A DNA stretch of 64,000 bases, from contig CAVMBN010000187.1 in assembly GCA_963678705.1 (NCBI GenBank), positions 1-64,000 on the forward strand, in the 5' to 3' direction. A model generated the notes under the pieces. The model was not told the DNA's origin. It worked only from the letters and a program-made list of their open reading frames with translations, and did not search any database. The first letter of the stretch is position 1. Every line of letters starts with the position of its first letter. This document shows, in pieces, positions 44,883 to 59,172 of the stretch. The translations under genes and the position numbers were made by a program. The DNA is from Panorpa germanica (taxonomy: Eukaryota > Arthropoda > Insecta > Mecoptera > Panorpidae).

Positions 44883-45796
44883 GCGTTGCAAAGCAATATT
44901 AACGTCTTTGTAAACCAATACGTAGGTCTTCCTTTTTGTATTAAGTCCCATCTGTCTTGCCAGAGCTTATGCATATATGCATTCATCTCTTTGGCAATAT
45001 ATTTGGTATCGTCTCTAGACTTTTATCCTACAGCCGCATTAACTTTAAATCCTCGAAATTTGTCGCATTAATTTTAAATCATCAAAATTTGATTTTTTCA
45101 GTTCTAGCGTAATTTGTACTTAAGTAAGTGCATGAGTGATTTTTAAATCTAAAGGAATTGTCCCCAATATCACTTGCAACACTTCTGTAGATACAGTTTT
45201 GCAACAACGCGTCATCGTCAATAACATAGTTCTTTGCATGGAAGATCTGGAAGATTGATCCTGTAATACCATGCCGAAGCACAATACACAACCATTGGCA
45301 TAATTGCCCCCTTGTATAGTGTCGGCATAGTTGTCGAGTTTAAGCTTTATTCCGTCCTTGTGACACGTGCAAGGTGTGTTACAAGTTTATCATTCGTTGT
45401 TACTGTATTTGTTTCGTAGCTTTGTAGCTTCAAGAAACTACAGATTTTATCTATAGCAGGTCGAGAACAGCTTTCTAGTTGTTCTGTACTATTTGCACCG
45501 ATAAGGATCACATTATCGTTAGTAAAACATACGTTTACACAACCTTTCGAGTGAGAAACACAGTTCTCGTCAAATACCATGTTTCAGAGCTCAGGCCCCA
45601 TTACAGATCGCTGAGGACAACCTTTAGATAGTTGCCTTTTCATGGAACGGTAATCGGTTTGTAAAATTAATGTTCGACAATGAAAATAGTTGTCCATAGC
45701 GCAGTAGACGTACCTATAGGTTTTTGCCGGTCTAATTCTTTGAAGGTCACTTGGCCACCAGACATTATCAAAGGCACACTGAATTTCTATAAATAT
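44883..45796 (-). pseudogene. R1-clade reverse transcriptase remnant, diverged
   Basis: The LWN Trp codon is TGA at 45584-45586, leaving 45347-45580. An extra A near 45667 shifts the upstream frame. Motif C reads CFTNDN. The unit start is GCGTTGCAAAGC. Confidence 0.72.
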
Positions 45797-46469
45797 ATTA
45801 TGTACATACTTGGACTTATGCCTACTTACTTACCATTTCTTTGTTACCATTGAATGTTAATGAACGATCAATCACTATTTCCAAGAAAGCCGCATATATT
45901 GTTTACTTAATCACTTATAACAATTAATACACTCTCTTTATTATTTAAAACACGCATTTATATAAACTTATTCTTATGTTTTAATATTAATTATAGTTAA
46001 TGTTAATCGACTTACTTGATAGTGGGCGGCAACCTTTTGTCTTCCGTATATTTGTAGTGTTTATATAAGGTCTTCCTTATATAGCTCTACAGATTTCTTG
46101 AATTTCTTAACCACTTGATGTTTTAGCACTAACACTAACCTAATTATTATCACTTTTTTGTCTATCGCACTTATTAATGTCTTATATCAAACATCAAAGT
46201 TACAAATATGAGGTTATGTTTATAAGACTGCGTGTACGCGTAATAAAAAATTCGTTTTTAACACTGGTTTCCAACTGTCAAACTTTTGTAAAAACACTTT
46301 GTTTAGGGTAAATTAACACAAATTTAAAACAAACTTAAATACTTTTCGTTTAAAAAAGTATTCACATAATTTATTTAATTTTTTTCCATAATTAATTTCT
46401 CACTTTTAATCACTTTTTTCACCTAAAGTAGCAGGAGCCGATCATACACATAGTAGATAGGAACCACTT

Positions 46470-47390
46470 GTGTTGCAAAGCAATATTAACGTCCTTGTAA
46501 ACCAATACGTATGTCTTCCTTTTTGTATTAAGTCTTATCTGTCTTGCCAGAGCTTATGCATATATGCATTCATCTCTTTGGCAATATATTTGGTATCGTC
46601 TCCAGACTTTTATCCTACAGCCGCATTAACTTTAAATCTTCGAAATTTGTCGCATTAATTTTAAATCATCAAAATTTGATTTTTTCAGTTCTAGCGTAAT
46701 TTGTACTTGAGTAAGTGCATGAGTGATTTTTAAATCTAAAGGAATTGTCCCCAATATCACTTGCATTACTTTTGTAGATACAGTTCTGCAACAACGCGTC
46801 ATCGTCAATAACATAGATCTTTGCATGGAAGATCTGGAAGATTGATCCTGTAATACCATGCCGAAGCACAATACACAACTATTAGCATAAATGCCCCTTT
46901 GTATAGTGTCGGCAAAGATGCCGAGTTTAAGCTTCATTCCGTCCTTGTGACACGCGCAAGGTGTGTTACAAGTTTATCATTCGTTGTTACTGTATTTGTT
47001 TCGTAGCTTTGTAGCTTTGTAGCTTCAAGAAACTACAGATTTTATATATAGCAGGTCGAGAACGGCTTTCTAGGGTTTCTGTACTATTTGCTCCGATAAG
47101 GATCACATTATCGTTGGCAAAACATATGTCTACACAACCTTTCGAGTGAGAAACACAGTTCTCGTCGAATACCATGTTCCAGAGCTCAGGCCCCATTAGA
47201 GATCGCTGAGGACAACCTTTAGATAGTTGTATTTTCATGAAACGGTAATCGGTTTGTAAAATAATGTTCGACAATGAAAATAGTTCTCCATAGCGCAGTA
47301 GACGTACCTATAGGTTTTTGCCGGTCTAATTCTTTGAAGGTCACATGGCCACCGGACATCAACAAAGGCACACTGAATTTCTATAAATAT
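46470..47390 (-). pseudogene. R1-clade reverse transcriptase remnant with 8-bp slippage insertion
   Basis: Near 47005-47030 GTAGCTTT is present three times instead of twice. The 8-bp gain shifts the frame and shortens the motif B/C frame to 46987-47274. The C-terminal frame is 46632-46937. This explains the long 1,594-bp spacing. Confidence 0.74.
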
Positions 47391-48063
47391 CTCATATACA
47401 TACTTGTACTTATGCCTACTTACTTACCATTTGTTTGTTACCATTGAATGTTCATGAACGATCAATCACTATTTCCAAGAAAACCGCATATATTGTTCAC
47501 TTAATCACTTATAACAATTAATACACTCTCATTATTATTTAAAACACGCATTTATATAAACTAATTCTTGTGTTTTAATATTATTTATAGTTAATGTTAT
47601 TCGACTTACTTTATAGTGGGCGGCAACCTTTTGTCTTCCGTATATTTGTAGTGTTTATATGAGGTGTTTCTTATATATCTCTACAGATTTCTTGAATTTT
47701 AAACCACTTGATGTTTTAGCACTAACACTAACCTAATTATTATCACTTATTTTGTCTATCGCACTTATTAATGTCTTATATCAAACATCAAAGTTACAAA
47801 TTTGAGGTTATGTTTATAAGACCGCGTGTACGCGTAATGAAAAATTCGTTTTTACCACTGGTTTCCAACTGTCAAACTTTTGTAACAACACTTTGTTTAG
47901 GGTAAATTAACACAAATTTAAAACAAACTTAAATACTTTTCGTTTAAAAAAGTATTCATATAATTTATTTAATTTTTTTCCATAATTAATTTCTCACTTT
48001 TAATCACTTTCTTCACCTAAAGTAGCAGGAGCCGATTACACACATAGTAGATAGGAACAACTT

Positions 48064-48976
48064 GTGTTGCAAAGCAATATTAACGTCCTTGTAAACCAAT
48101 ACGTAGGTCTTCCTTTTTGTATTAAGTCCCATCTGTCTTGCCAGAGCTTATGCATATATGCATTCATCTCTTTGGCAATATATTTTGTATCGTCTCCAGA
48201 CTTTTATCCTACAGCCGCATTAACTTTAAATCCTCGAAATTTGTCGCATTAATTTTAAATCATCAAAATTTGATTTTTTCAGTTCTAGCGTAATTTGTAC
48301 TTGAGTAAGTGCATGAGTGATTTTTAAATTTAAAGGAATTGTCCCCAATATCACTTGCACCACTTCTGTAGATACAGTTCTGCAACAACGCGTCATCGTA
48401 AATAACATAGTTCTTTGCATGGAAGATCTGGAAGATTGATCCTGTAATACCATGCCGAAGCAGAATACACAACTATTAGCATAAATTGCCCCTTGTATAG
48501 TGTCAGCATAGTTGCTGAGTTTAAGCTTCATTCCGTCCTTGTGACACGCGCAAGGTGTGTTACAAGTTTATCATTCGTTGTTACTGTATTTGTTTCGTAG
48601 CTTTGTAGCTTCAAGAAACTACAGATTTTATATATAGCAGGTCGAGAACGGCTTTCTAGGGTTTCTGTACTATTTGCACCGATAAGGATCACATTATCGT
48701 TGGCAAAACATATGTCTACACAACCTTTCGAGTGAGAAACACAGTTCTCGTCGAATACCATGTTCCAGAGCTCAGGCGCCATTACAGATCGCTGAGGACA
48801 ACCTTTAGATAGTTGCGTTTTCATGGAACGGTAATCGGTTAGTAAAATAATGTTTGGCAATGAAAATAGTTCTCCATAGCGCAGTAGACGTACCTATAGG
48901 TTTTTGCCGGTCTAATTCTTTGAAGGTCACTTGGCCACCGGACATCAACAAAGGCACACTGAATTTCTATAAATAT
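48064..48976 (-). pseudogene. R1-clade reverse transcriptase remnant
   Basis: Frames are 48528-48860 (starts MPNIILLTDY, motif B PQRSVMAPELW) and 48226-48531. Both have private substitutions but no frame break. Confidence 0.74.
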
Positions 48977-49649
48977 CTCATATACATACTTGTACTTATG
49001 TGTACTTACTTACCATTTGTTTGTTACCATTGAATGTTCATGAACGATCAATCACTATTTCCAAGAAAACTGCATATATTGTTCACTTAATCACTTATAA
49101 CAATTAATACACTCTAATTATTATTTAAAACACGCATTTATATAAACTAATTCTTGTGTTTTAATATTATTTATAGTTAATGTTATTCGACTTACTTGAT
49201 AGTGGGCGGAAACCTTTTGTCTTCCGTATATTTGTAGTGTTTATATGAGGTCTTTCTTATATATCTCTACAGATTTCTTAAATTTTAAACCACTTGATGT
49301 TTTAGCACTAACAATAACCTAATTATTATCACTTTTTTTGTCTATCGCACTTATTAATGTCTTATATCAAACATCAAAGTTACAAATTTGAGGTTATATT
49401 TATAAGACCGCGTGTACGCGTAATGAAAAATTTGTTTTTAACACTGGTTTCCAGCTGTCAAACTTTTGTAAAAACACATTGTTTAGGGTAAATTAACACA
49501 AATTTAAAACAAACTTAAATACTTTTCGTTTGAAAAAGTATTCATATAATTTATTTAATTTGTTTCCATAATTAATTTCTCACTTTTAATCACTTTTTTC
49601 ACCCAAAGTAGCAGGAGCCAATCACACACATAGTAGATAGGAACAACTT

Positions 49650-50562
49650 GTGTTGCAAAGCAATATTAACGTCCTTGTAAACCAATACGTAGGTCTTCCT
49701 TTTTGTATTAAGTCCCATTTGTCTTGCCAGAGCTTATGCATATATGCATTCATCTCTTTGGCAATATATTTGGTATCGTCTCCAGACTTCTATCCTACAG
49801 CCGCATTAACTTTAAATCCTCGAAATTTGTCGCATTAATTTTAAATCATTAAAATTTGATTTTTTTAGTTCTAGCGTAATTTGTACTTGAGTAAGTGCAT
49901 GAGTGATTTTTAAATCTAAAGGAATTGTCCCCAATATCACTTGCACCACTTCTGTAGATACAGTTCTGCAACAACGCGTCATCGTCAATATCATAGTTCT
50001 TTGCATAGAAGATCTGGAAGATTGATCCTGTAATACCATGCCAAAGCACAATACACAACTATAAGCATAAATGCCCCCTTGTATAGTGTCGGCATAGTTG
50101 CCGAGTTTAAGCTTCATTCCGTCCTTGTGACACGCGCAAGGTGTGTTACAAATTTATCATTCGTTGTTACTGTATTTGTTTCGTAGCTTTGTAGTTTCAA
50201 GAAACTACATATTTTATATATAGCAGGTCGAGAACAGCTTTCTAGGGTTTCTGTACTATTTGCACCGATAAAGATTACATTATCGTTGGCAAAACATATG
50301 TCTACACAACCTTTCGAGTAAAAAACACAGTTCTCGTCGAATACCATGTTCCAGAGCTCAGGCCCCATTACAGATAGCTGAGGACAACCGTTAGATAGTT
50401 GCCTTTTCATGGAACGGTAATCGGTTTGTAAAATAATGTTCGACAACAAAAATAGTTCTCCATAGCGCAGTAGACGTACCTATAGGTTTTTGCCGGTCTA
50501 ATTCTTTGAAGGTCACTTGGCCACCAGACATCAACAAAGGCACACTGAATTTCTATAAATAT
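49650..50562 (-). pseudogene. R1-clade reverse transcriptase remnant, diverged
   Basis: Frames are 50114-50449 (motif B reads NGCPQLSVMGPELW, so the usual Arg is Leu) and 49812-50117. The AACAAAAATAG start region adds one codon upstream. Confidence 0.73.
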
Positions 50563-51237
50563 CTCATATACAAACTTGTACTTATGCCTACTTACTTACC
50601 ATTTGTTTGTTACCATTGAATGTTCATGAACGATCAATCACTATTTCCAAGAAAACCGCATATATTGTTCACTTAATCACTTATAACAATTAATACACTC
50701 TCATTATTATTTAAAACACGCATTTATATAAACTAATTCTTGTGTTTTAATATTATTTATAGTTAATGTTATTCGACTTACTTTATAGTGGGCGGCAACA
50801 TTTTGTCTTCCGTATATTTGTAGTGTTTATATAAGGTCTTCCTTATATATCTCTACAGATTACTTGAATTTTAAACCACTTGATGTTTTAGCACTAACAC
50901 TAACCTAATTATTATCACTTTTTTTGTCTATCGCACTTATTAATGTCTTATATCAAACATCAAAGTTACAAATTTGAGGTTATGTTTATAAGACTGCGTG
51001 TACGCGTAATGAAAAATTCGTTTTTTACACTGGTTTCCAACTGTCAAACTTTTGTAAAAACACTTTGTTTTTAGGGTAAATTAACACAAATTTAAAATAA
51101 ACTTAAATACTTTTCGTTTGAAAAAGTATTCATATAATTTATTTAATTTTTTTCCATAATTAATTTCTCACTTTTAATCACTTTTTTTACCTAAAGTAGC
51201 AGGAGCCGATCTCACACATAGTTGATAAGAACCACTT

Positions 51238-52150
51238 GTGTTGCAAAGCAATATTAACGTCCTTGTAAACCAATACGTAGGTCTTCCTTTTTGTATTAAG
51301 TCCCATCTGTCTTGCCAGAGCTTATGCATATATGCATTCATCTCTTTGTCAATATATTTGGTATCGTCTCCAGACTTTTATCCTACAGCCGCATTAACTT
51401 TAAATCCTCGAAATTTGTCGCATTAATTTTAAATCATCAAAATTTGATTTTTTCAGTTCTAGCGTTATTTGTACTTAAGTAAGTGCATGAGTAATTTTTA
51501 AATCTAAAGGAATTGTCCCCAATATTACTTGCATGACTTCTGTAGATACAGTTCTGCAACAACTCGTCATCGTCAATAACATAGTTCTTTGCATAGAAGA
51601 TCTGGAAGATTGATCCTGTAATACCATGCCGAAGCACAATACACAACTATTAGCATAAATGCCCCCTTGTATAGTGTCGGCATAGTTGCCGAGTTTAAGC
51701 TTCATTTCGTCCTTGTGAAACGCGCAAGGTGTGTTACAAGTTTATCATTCGTTGTTACTGTATTTGTTTCGTAGCTTTGTAGCTTTAAGGAACTACAGAT
51801 TTTATCTATAGCAGGTCGAGAACGGCTTTCTAGGGTTTCTGTACTATTTGCACCGATAAGGGTCACATTATCGTTGGCAAAACATATGTCTACACAACCT
51901 TTCGAGTGAGAAACACAGTTCTCGTCGAATACCATGTTCCAGAGCTCAGGCCCCATTACAGATCGCTGAGGACAACCTTTAGATAGTTGCCTTTTCATGG
52001 AACGGTAATCGGTTTGTAAAATAATGTTCGACAATGAAAATAGTTCTCCATAGCGCAGTAGACGTACCTATAGGTTTTTGCCGGTCTAATTCTTTGAAGG
52101 TCACTTGGCCACCGGACATCAACAAAGGCACACTGAATTTCTATAAATAT
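51238..52150 (-). pseudogene. R1-clade reverse transcriptase remnant, block 2 unit a, copy 1
   Basis: Frames are 51702-52034 and 51475-51705. The second stops early because TACTTAAGTAAG replaces TACTTGAGTAAG. It pairs with 56001. Confidence 0.74.
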
Positions 52151-52823
52151 CTCATATACATACTTGTACTTATGCCTACTAACTTACCATTTGTTTGTTA
52201 CCATTGAATGTTTATGAACGATCAATCACTATTTCCAAGAAAACCGCATATATTGTTCACTTAATTACTTATAACAATTAATACACTCTCATTATTATTT
52301 AAAACACGCATTTATATAAACTAATTCTTGTGTTTTAATATTATTTATAGTTAATGTTATTCGACTTACTTGATAGTGGGCGGCAACCTTTTGTCTTCCG
52401 TATATTTGTAGTGTTTATATGAGGTCTTTTTTATATATCTCTACAGATTTCTTGAATTTTAAACCACTTGATGTTTTAGCACTAACACTAACCTAATTAT
52501 TATAACTTTTTTTGTCTATCGCACTTATTATTGTCTTATATCAAACATCAAAGTTACAAATTTAAGGTTATGTTTATAAGACCGCGTGTACGCGTAATGA
52601 AAAATACGTTTTTAACACTGGTTTCCAACTGTCAAACTTTTGTAAAAACACTTTGTTTAGGGTAAATTAACACAAATTTAAAACTAACTTAAATACTTTT
52701 CGTTTGAAAAAGTATTCATATAATTTATTTAATTTTTTTCCATAATTAATTTCTCACTTTTAATCACGTTTTTCACCTAAAGTAGCAGGAGCCGATCACA
52801 CACATAGTAGATAGGAACCACTT

Positions 52824-53736
52824 GTGTTGCAAAGCAATATTAACGTCGTTGTAAACCAATACGTAGGTCTTCCTTTTTGTATTAAGTCCCATCTGTCTTG
52901 CCAGAGCTTATGCATATATGCATTCATCTCTTTGGCAATATATTTGGTATCGTCTCCAGACTTCTATCCTACAGCCGCATTAACTTTAAATCCTCGAAAT
53001 TTGTCGCATTAATTTTAAATCATCAAAATTTTATTTTTTCAGTTCTAGCGTAATTTGTACTTGAGTAAGTGCATGAGTGATTTTTAAATCTAAAGGAATT
53101 GTTTCTAATATCACTTGCACCACTTCTGTAGATACAGTTCTGCAACAACGCGTCATCGTCAATAACATAGTTCTTTGCATGGAAGATCTGGAAGATTGAT
53201 CCTGTAATACCATGCCGAAGCACAATACACAACTATTAGCATAAATGCCCCCTTGTATAGTGTCGGCATAGTTGCCGAGTTTATGCTTTATTCCGTCCTT
53301 GTGACACGCGCAAGGTGTGTTACAAGTTTATCATTCGTTGTTACTGTATTTGTTTCGTAGCTTTGTAGCTTCAAGAAACTACAGATTTTATATATAGCAG
53401 GTCGAGAACGGCTTTCTAGGGTTTCTGTACTATTTGCACCGATAAGGATCACAATATCGTTGACAAAACATATGTCTACACAACCTTTCGAGTGAGAAAC
53501 ACAGTTCTCGTCGAATACCATGTTCCAGAGCTCAGGTCCCATTACAGATCGCTGAGGACAACCTTTAGATAGTTGCCTTTTCATGGAACGGTAATCGGTT
53601 TGTAAAATAATGTTCGACAATGAAAATAGTTCTCCATAGCGCAGTAGACGTACCTATAGGTTTTTGCCGGTCTAATTTTTTGAAGGTCACTTGGCCACCG
53701 GACATCAACAAAGGCACACTGAATTTCTATAAATAT
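52824..53736 (-). pseudogene. R1-clade reverse transcriptase remnant, block 2 unit b, copy 1
   Basis: Frames are 53288-53620 (CFVNDI at motif C, otherwise seen only in the block 1 KPKLW units and its own partner) and 53031-53225. It pairs with 57587. Confidence 0.74.
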
Positions 53737-54410
53737 CTCATATACATACTTGTACTTATGCCTACTTACTTACCATTTGTTTGTTACCATTGAATGTTCA
53801 TGAACGATCAATCACTATTTCCAAGAAAACCGCATATATTGTTCACTTAATCACTTATAACAATTAATACACTCTCATTATTATTTAAAACACGCATTTA
53901 TATAAACTAATTCTTGTGTTTTAATATTATTTATAGTTAATGTTATTCGACTTATTTGATAGTGGGCGGCAACCTTTTGTCTTCCGTATATTTGTAGTGT
54001 TTATATGAGGTCTTCCTTATATATCTCTACAAATTTCTTGAATTTTAAACCACTTGATGTTTTAGCACTAACACTAACCTAATTATTATCACTTTTATTG
54101 TCTATCGCACTTATTAATGTCTTATATTAAACATCAAAGTTACAAATTTGAGGTTATGTTTATAAGACCGCGTGTACGCGTAATGAAAAATTCGTTTTTT
54201 AACACTGGTTTCCAACTGTCAAACTTTTGAAAAAACACTTTGTTTAGGGTAAATTAACACAAATTTAAAACAAACTTAAATACTTTTCGTTTGAAAAAGT
54301 ATTTATATAATTTATTTAATTTTTTTCCATAATTAATTTCTCACTTTTAATCACTTTTTTCACCTAAAGTAGCAGGAGTCGATCACATACATAGTAGATA
54401 GGAACCACTT

Positions 54411-55325
54411 GTGTTGCAAAGCAATATTAACGTCCTTGTAAACCAATACGTAGGTCTTCCTTTTTGTATTAAGTCCCATCTGTCTTGCCAGAGCTTATGC
54501 ATATATGCATTCATCTCTTTGGCAATATATTTGGTATCGTCTCCAGACTTTTATCCTACAGCCGCATTAACTTTAAATCCTCGAAATTTGTCGCATTAAT
54601 TTTAAATCATAAAAATTTTGATTTTTTCAGTTCTAGCGTAATTTGTACTTGAGTAAGTGCATGAGTGATTTTTAAATCTTAAGGAATTGTCCCCAATATC
54701 ACTTGCACCACTTCTGTAGATACAGTTCTGCAACAACGCGTCATCGTCAATAACATAGTTCTTTGCATGAAAAAACTGGAAGATTGATCCTGTAATACCA
54801 TGCCGAAGCACAATACACAACTATTAGCATAAATGCCCCCTTGTATAGTGTCGGCATAGTTGCCGAGTTTAAGCTTCATTCCGTCCTTGTGACACGCGCA
54901 AGGTGTGTTACAAGTTTATCATTCGTTGTTACTGTATTTGTTTCGTAGCTTTGTAGCTTCAAGAAACTACAGATTTTATATATAGCAGGTCGAGAACGGC
55001 TTTCTAGGGTTTCTGTACTATTTGCACCGATAAAGATCACATTATCGTTGGCAAAACATATGTCTACACAACCTTTTGAGTGAGAAACACAGTTCTACGT
55101 CGAATACCATGTTCCAGAGCTCAGGCCCCATCACAGATCGCTGAAGACAACCTTTAGATAGTTGCCTTATCATGGAACGGTATACGGTTTGTACAATAAT
55201 GTTCGACAATGAAAATAGTTCTCCATAGCGCAGTAGACGTACCTATAGGTTTTTGCCGGTCTAATTTTTTGAAGGTCACTTGGCCACCGGACATCAACAA
55301 AGGCACACTGAATTTCTATAAATAT
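54411..55325 (-). pseudogene. R1-clade reverse transcriptase remnant, block 2 unit c, copy 1
   Basis: A 1-bp insertion near 55097 (TTCTACGTCG for TTCTCGTCG) destroys the motif B/C frame. A TAA created by AAATCTTAAGG near 54679 ends the other frame at 54679-54879. It pairs with 59173, which lacks the insertion. Confidence 0.74.
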
Positions 55326-56000
55326 CTCATATACATACTTGTACTTATGCCTACTTACTTACCATTTGTTTGTTACCATTGAATGTTCATGAACGATCAA
55401 TCACTATTTCCAAGAAAACCGCATATATTGTTCACTTAATCACTTATAACAATTAATACACTCTCATTATTATTTAAAACACGCATTTATATAAACTAAT
55501 TCTTGTGTTTTAATATTATTTATAGTTAATGTTATTCGACTTACTTTATAGTGGGTGGCAACCTTTTGTCTTCCGTATATTTGTAGTGTTTATATAAGGT
55601 CTTCCTTATATATCTCTACAGATTACTTGAATTTTAAACCACTTGATGTTTTAGCACTAACACTAACCTAATTATTATCACTTTTTTTGTCTATCGCACT
55701 TATTAATGTCTTATATCAAACATCAAAGTTACAAATTTGAGGTTATGTTTATAAGACTGCGTGTACGCGTAATGAAAAATTCGTTTTTAACACTGGTTTC
55801 CAACTGTCAAACTTTTGTAAAAACACTTTGTTTTTAGGGTAAATTAACACAAATTTAAAATAAACTTAAATACTTTTCGTTTGAAAAAGTATTCATATAA
55901 TTTATTTAATTTTTTTCCATAATTAATTTCTCACTTTTAATCACTTTTTTTACCTAAAGTAGCAGGAGCCGATCTCACACATAGTTGATAAGAACCACTT

Positions 56001-56913
56001 GTGTTGCAAAGCAATATTAACGTCCTTGTAAACCAATACGTAGGTCTTCCTCTTTGTATTAAGTCCCATCTGTCTTGCCAGAGCTTATGCATATATGCAT
56101 TCATCTCTTTGTCAATATATTTGGTATCGTCTCCAGACTTTTATCCTACAGCCGCATTAACTTTAAATCCTCGAAATTTGTCGCATTAATTTTAAATCAT
56201 CAAAATTTGATTTTTTCAGTTCTAGCGTTATTTGTACTTAAGTAAGTGCATGAGTAATTTTTAAATCTAAAGGAATTGTCTTCAATATCACTTGCACCAC
56301 TTCTGTAGATACAGTTCTGCAACAACTCGTCATCGTCAATAACATAGTTCTTTGCATAGAAGATCAGGAAGATTGATCCTGTAATACCATGCCGAAGCAC
56401 AATACACAACTATTAGCATAAATGCCCCCTTGTATAGTGTCGGCATAGTTGCCGAGTTTAAGCTTCATTTCGTCCTTGTGACACGCGCAAGGTGTGTTAC
56501 AAGTTTATCATTCGTTGTTACTGTATTTGTTTCGTAGCTTTGTAGCTTTAAGGAACTACAGATTTTATCTATAGCAGGTCGAGAACGGCTTTCTAGGGTT
56601 TCTGTACTATTTGCACCGATAAGGGTCACATTATCGTTGGCAAAACATATGTCTACACAACCTTTCGAGTGAGAAACACAGTTCTCGTCGAATACCATGT
56701 TCCAGAGCTCAGGCCCCATTACAGATCGCTGAGGACAACCTTTAGATAGTTGCCTTTTCATGGAACGGTAATCGGTTTGTAAAATAATGTTCGACAATGA
56801 AAATAGTTCTCCATAGCGCAGTAGACGTACCTATAGGTTTTTGCCGGTCTAATTCTTTGAAGGTCACTTGGCCACCGGACATCAACAAAGGCACACTGAA
56901 TTTCTATAAATAT
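56001..56913 (-). pseudogene. R1-clade reverse transcriptase remnant, block 2 unit a, copy 2
   Basis: The 110-codon frame 56465-56797 matches its partner at 51702-52034 except near the C-terminal end. The C-terminal part is broken by TACTTAAG and other changes. Confidence 0.74.
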
Positions 56914-57586
56914 CTCATATACATACTTGTACTTATGCCTACTAACTTACCATTTGTTTGTTACCATTGAATGTTTATGAACGATCAATCACTATTTCCA
57001 AGAAAACCGCATATATTGTTCACTTAATTACTTATAACAATTAATACACTCTCATTATTATTTAAAACACGCATTTATATAAACTAATTCTTGTGTTTTA
57101 ATATTATTTATAGTTAATGTTATTCGACTTACTTGATAGTGGGCGGCAACCTTTTGTCTTCCGTATATTTGTAGTGTTTATATGAGGTCTTTCTTATATA
57201 TCTCTACAGATTTCTTGAATTTTAAACCACTTGATGTTTTAGCACTAACACTAACCTAATTATTATAACTTTTTTTGTCTATCGCACTTATTATTGTCTT
57301 ATATCAAACATCAAAGTTACAAATTTAAGGTTATGTTTATAAGACCGCGTGTACGCGTAATGAAAAATACGTTTTTAACACTGGTTTCCAACTGTCAAAC
57401 TTTTGTAAAAACACTTTGTTTAGGGTAAATTAACACAAATTTAAAACTAACTTAAATACTTTTCGTTTGAAAAAGTATTCATATAATTTATTTAATTTTT
57501 TTCCATAATTAATTTCTCACTTTTAATCACGTTTTTCACCTAAAGTAGCAGGAGCCGATCACACACATAGTAGATAGGAACCACTT

Positions 57587-58499
57587 GTGTTGCAAAGCAA
57601 TATTAACGTCGTTGTAAACCAATACGTAGGTCTTCCTTTTTGTATTAAGTCCCATCTGTCTTGCCAGAGCTTATGCATATATGCATTCATCTCTTTGGCA
57701 ATATATTTGGTATCGTCTCCAGACTTCTATCCTACAGCCGCATTAACTTTAAATCCTCGAAATTTGTCGCATTAATTTTAAATCATCAAAATTTTATTTT
57801 TTCAGTTCTAGCGTAATTTGTACTTGAGTAAGTGCATGAGTGATTTTTAAATCTAAAGGAATTGTTTCTAATATCACTTGCACCACTTCTGTAGATACAG
57901 TTCTGCAACAACGCGTCATCGTCAATAACATAGTTCTTTGCATGGAAGATCTGGAAGATTGATCCTGTAATACCATGCCGAAGCACAATACACAACTATT
58001 AGCATAAATGCCCCCTTGTATAGTGTCGGCATAGTTGCCGAGTTTATGCTTTATTCCGTCCTTGTGACACGCGCAAGGTGTGTTACAAGTTTATCATTCG
58101 TTGTTACTGTATTTGTTTCGTAGCTTTGTAGCTTCAAGAAACTACAGATTTTATATATAGCAGGTCGAGAACGGCTTTCTAGGGTTTCTGTACTATTTGC
58201 ACCGATAAGGATCACAATATCGTTGACAAAACATATGTCTACACAACCTTTCGAGTGAGAAACACAGTTCTCGTCGAATACCATGTTCCAGAGCTCAGGT
58301 CCCATTACAGATCGCTGAGGACAACCTTTAGATAGTTGCCTTTTCATGGAACGGTAATCGGTTTGTAAAATAATGTTCGACAATGAAAATAGTTCTCCAT
58401 AGCGCAGTAGACGTACCTATAGGTTTTTGCCGGTCTAATTTTTTGAAGGTCACTTGGCCACAGGACATCAACAAAGGCACACTGAATTTCTATAAATAT
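57587..58499 (-). pseudogene. R1-clade reverse transcriptase remnant, block 2 unit b, copy 2
   Basis: Frames 58051-58383 and 57794-57988 encode the same peptides as 53288-53620 and 53031-53225. Confidence 0.74.
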
Positions 58500-59172
58500 C
58501 TCATATACATACTTGTACTTATGCCTACTTACTTACCATTTGTTTGTTACCATTGAATGTTCATGAACGATCAATCACTATTTCCAAGAAAACCGCATAT
58601 ATTGTTCACTTAATCACTTATAACAATTAATACACTCTCATTATTATTTAAAACACGCATTTATATAAACTAATTCTTGTGTTTTAATATTATTTATAGT
58701 TAATGTTATTCGACTTATTTGATAGTGGGCGGCAACCTTTTGTCTTCCGTATATTTGTAGTGTTTATATGAGGTCTTCCTTATATATCTCTACAGATTTC
58801 TTGAATTTTAAACCACTTGATGTTTTAGCACTAACACTAACCCAATTATTATCACTTTTTTTGTCTATCGCACTTATTAATGTCTTATATCAAACATCAA
58901 AGTTACAAATTTGAGGTTATGTTTATAAGACCGCGTGTACGCGTAATGAAAAATTCGTTTTTAACACTGGTTTCCAACTGTCAAACTTTTGAAAAAACAC
59001 TTTGTTTAGGGTAAATTAACACAAATTTAAAACAAACTTAAATACTTTTCGTTTGAAAAAGTATTTATATAATTTATTTAATTTTTTTCCATAATTAATT
59101 TCTCACTTTTAATCACTTTTTTCACCTAAAGTAGCAGGAGTCGATCACATACATAGTAGATAGGAACCACTT

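Larger units (their letters stand above)
35160..50780. repeat. Ordinary satellite units, ten-unit stretch
   Basis: Units at 35367, 36953, 38539, 40125, 41711, 43297, 44883, 46470, 48064 and 49650 follow at 1,586-1,594 bp. The 35367, 36953, 38539 and 41711 units share markers (CCGAGCACAC, GGCAACATATTTGG, AATCCACGAAA) that suggest recent local spread. The 40125 unit instead carries the CAAATCAATATT and TCTCTAGAC markers of the 27088/33780 type. Spacers are 36280-36952, 37866-38538, 39452-40124, 41037-41710, 42624-43296, 44210-44882, 45797-46469, 47391-48063, 48977-49649 and 50563-51237. Units from 43297 on are more diverged. Confidence 0.87.
50781..55543. repeat. Higher-order repeat block 2 (4,763-bp, three units), copy 1
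   Basis: Three units form a block that repeats 4,763 bp later. Paired markers are CTTTATAGTGGG at 50782/55544, TTTTTAGGGTAAAT at 51067/55829, GATCTCACACATAGTTG at 51208/55971, AACGTCGTTG at 52842/57605 and GGAGTCGATCACATAC at 54375/59137. The left edge lies between 50574 and 50783. The spacers 52151-52823, 53737-54410 and 55326-56000 show nothing beyond the satellite. Confidence 0.88.
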
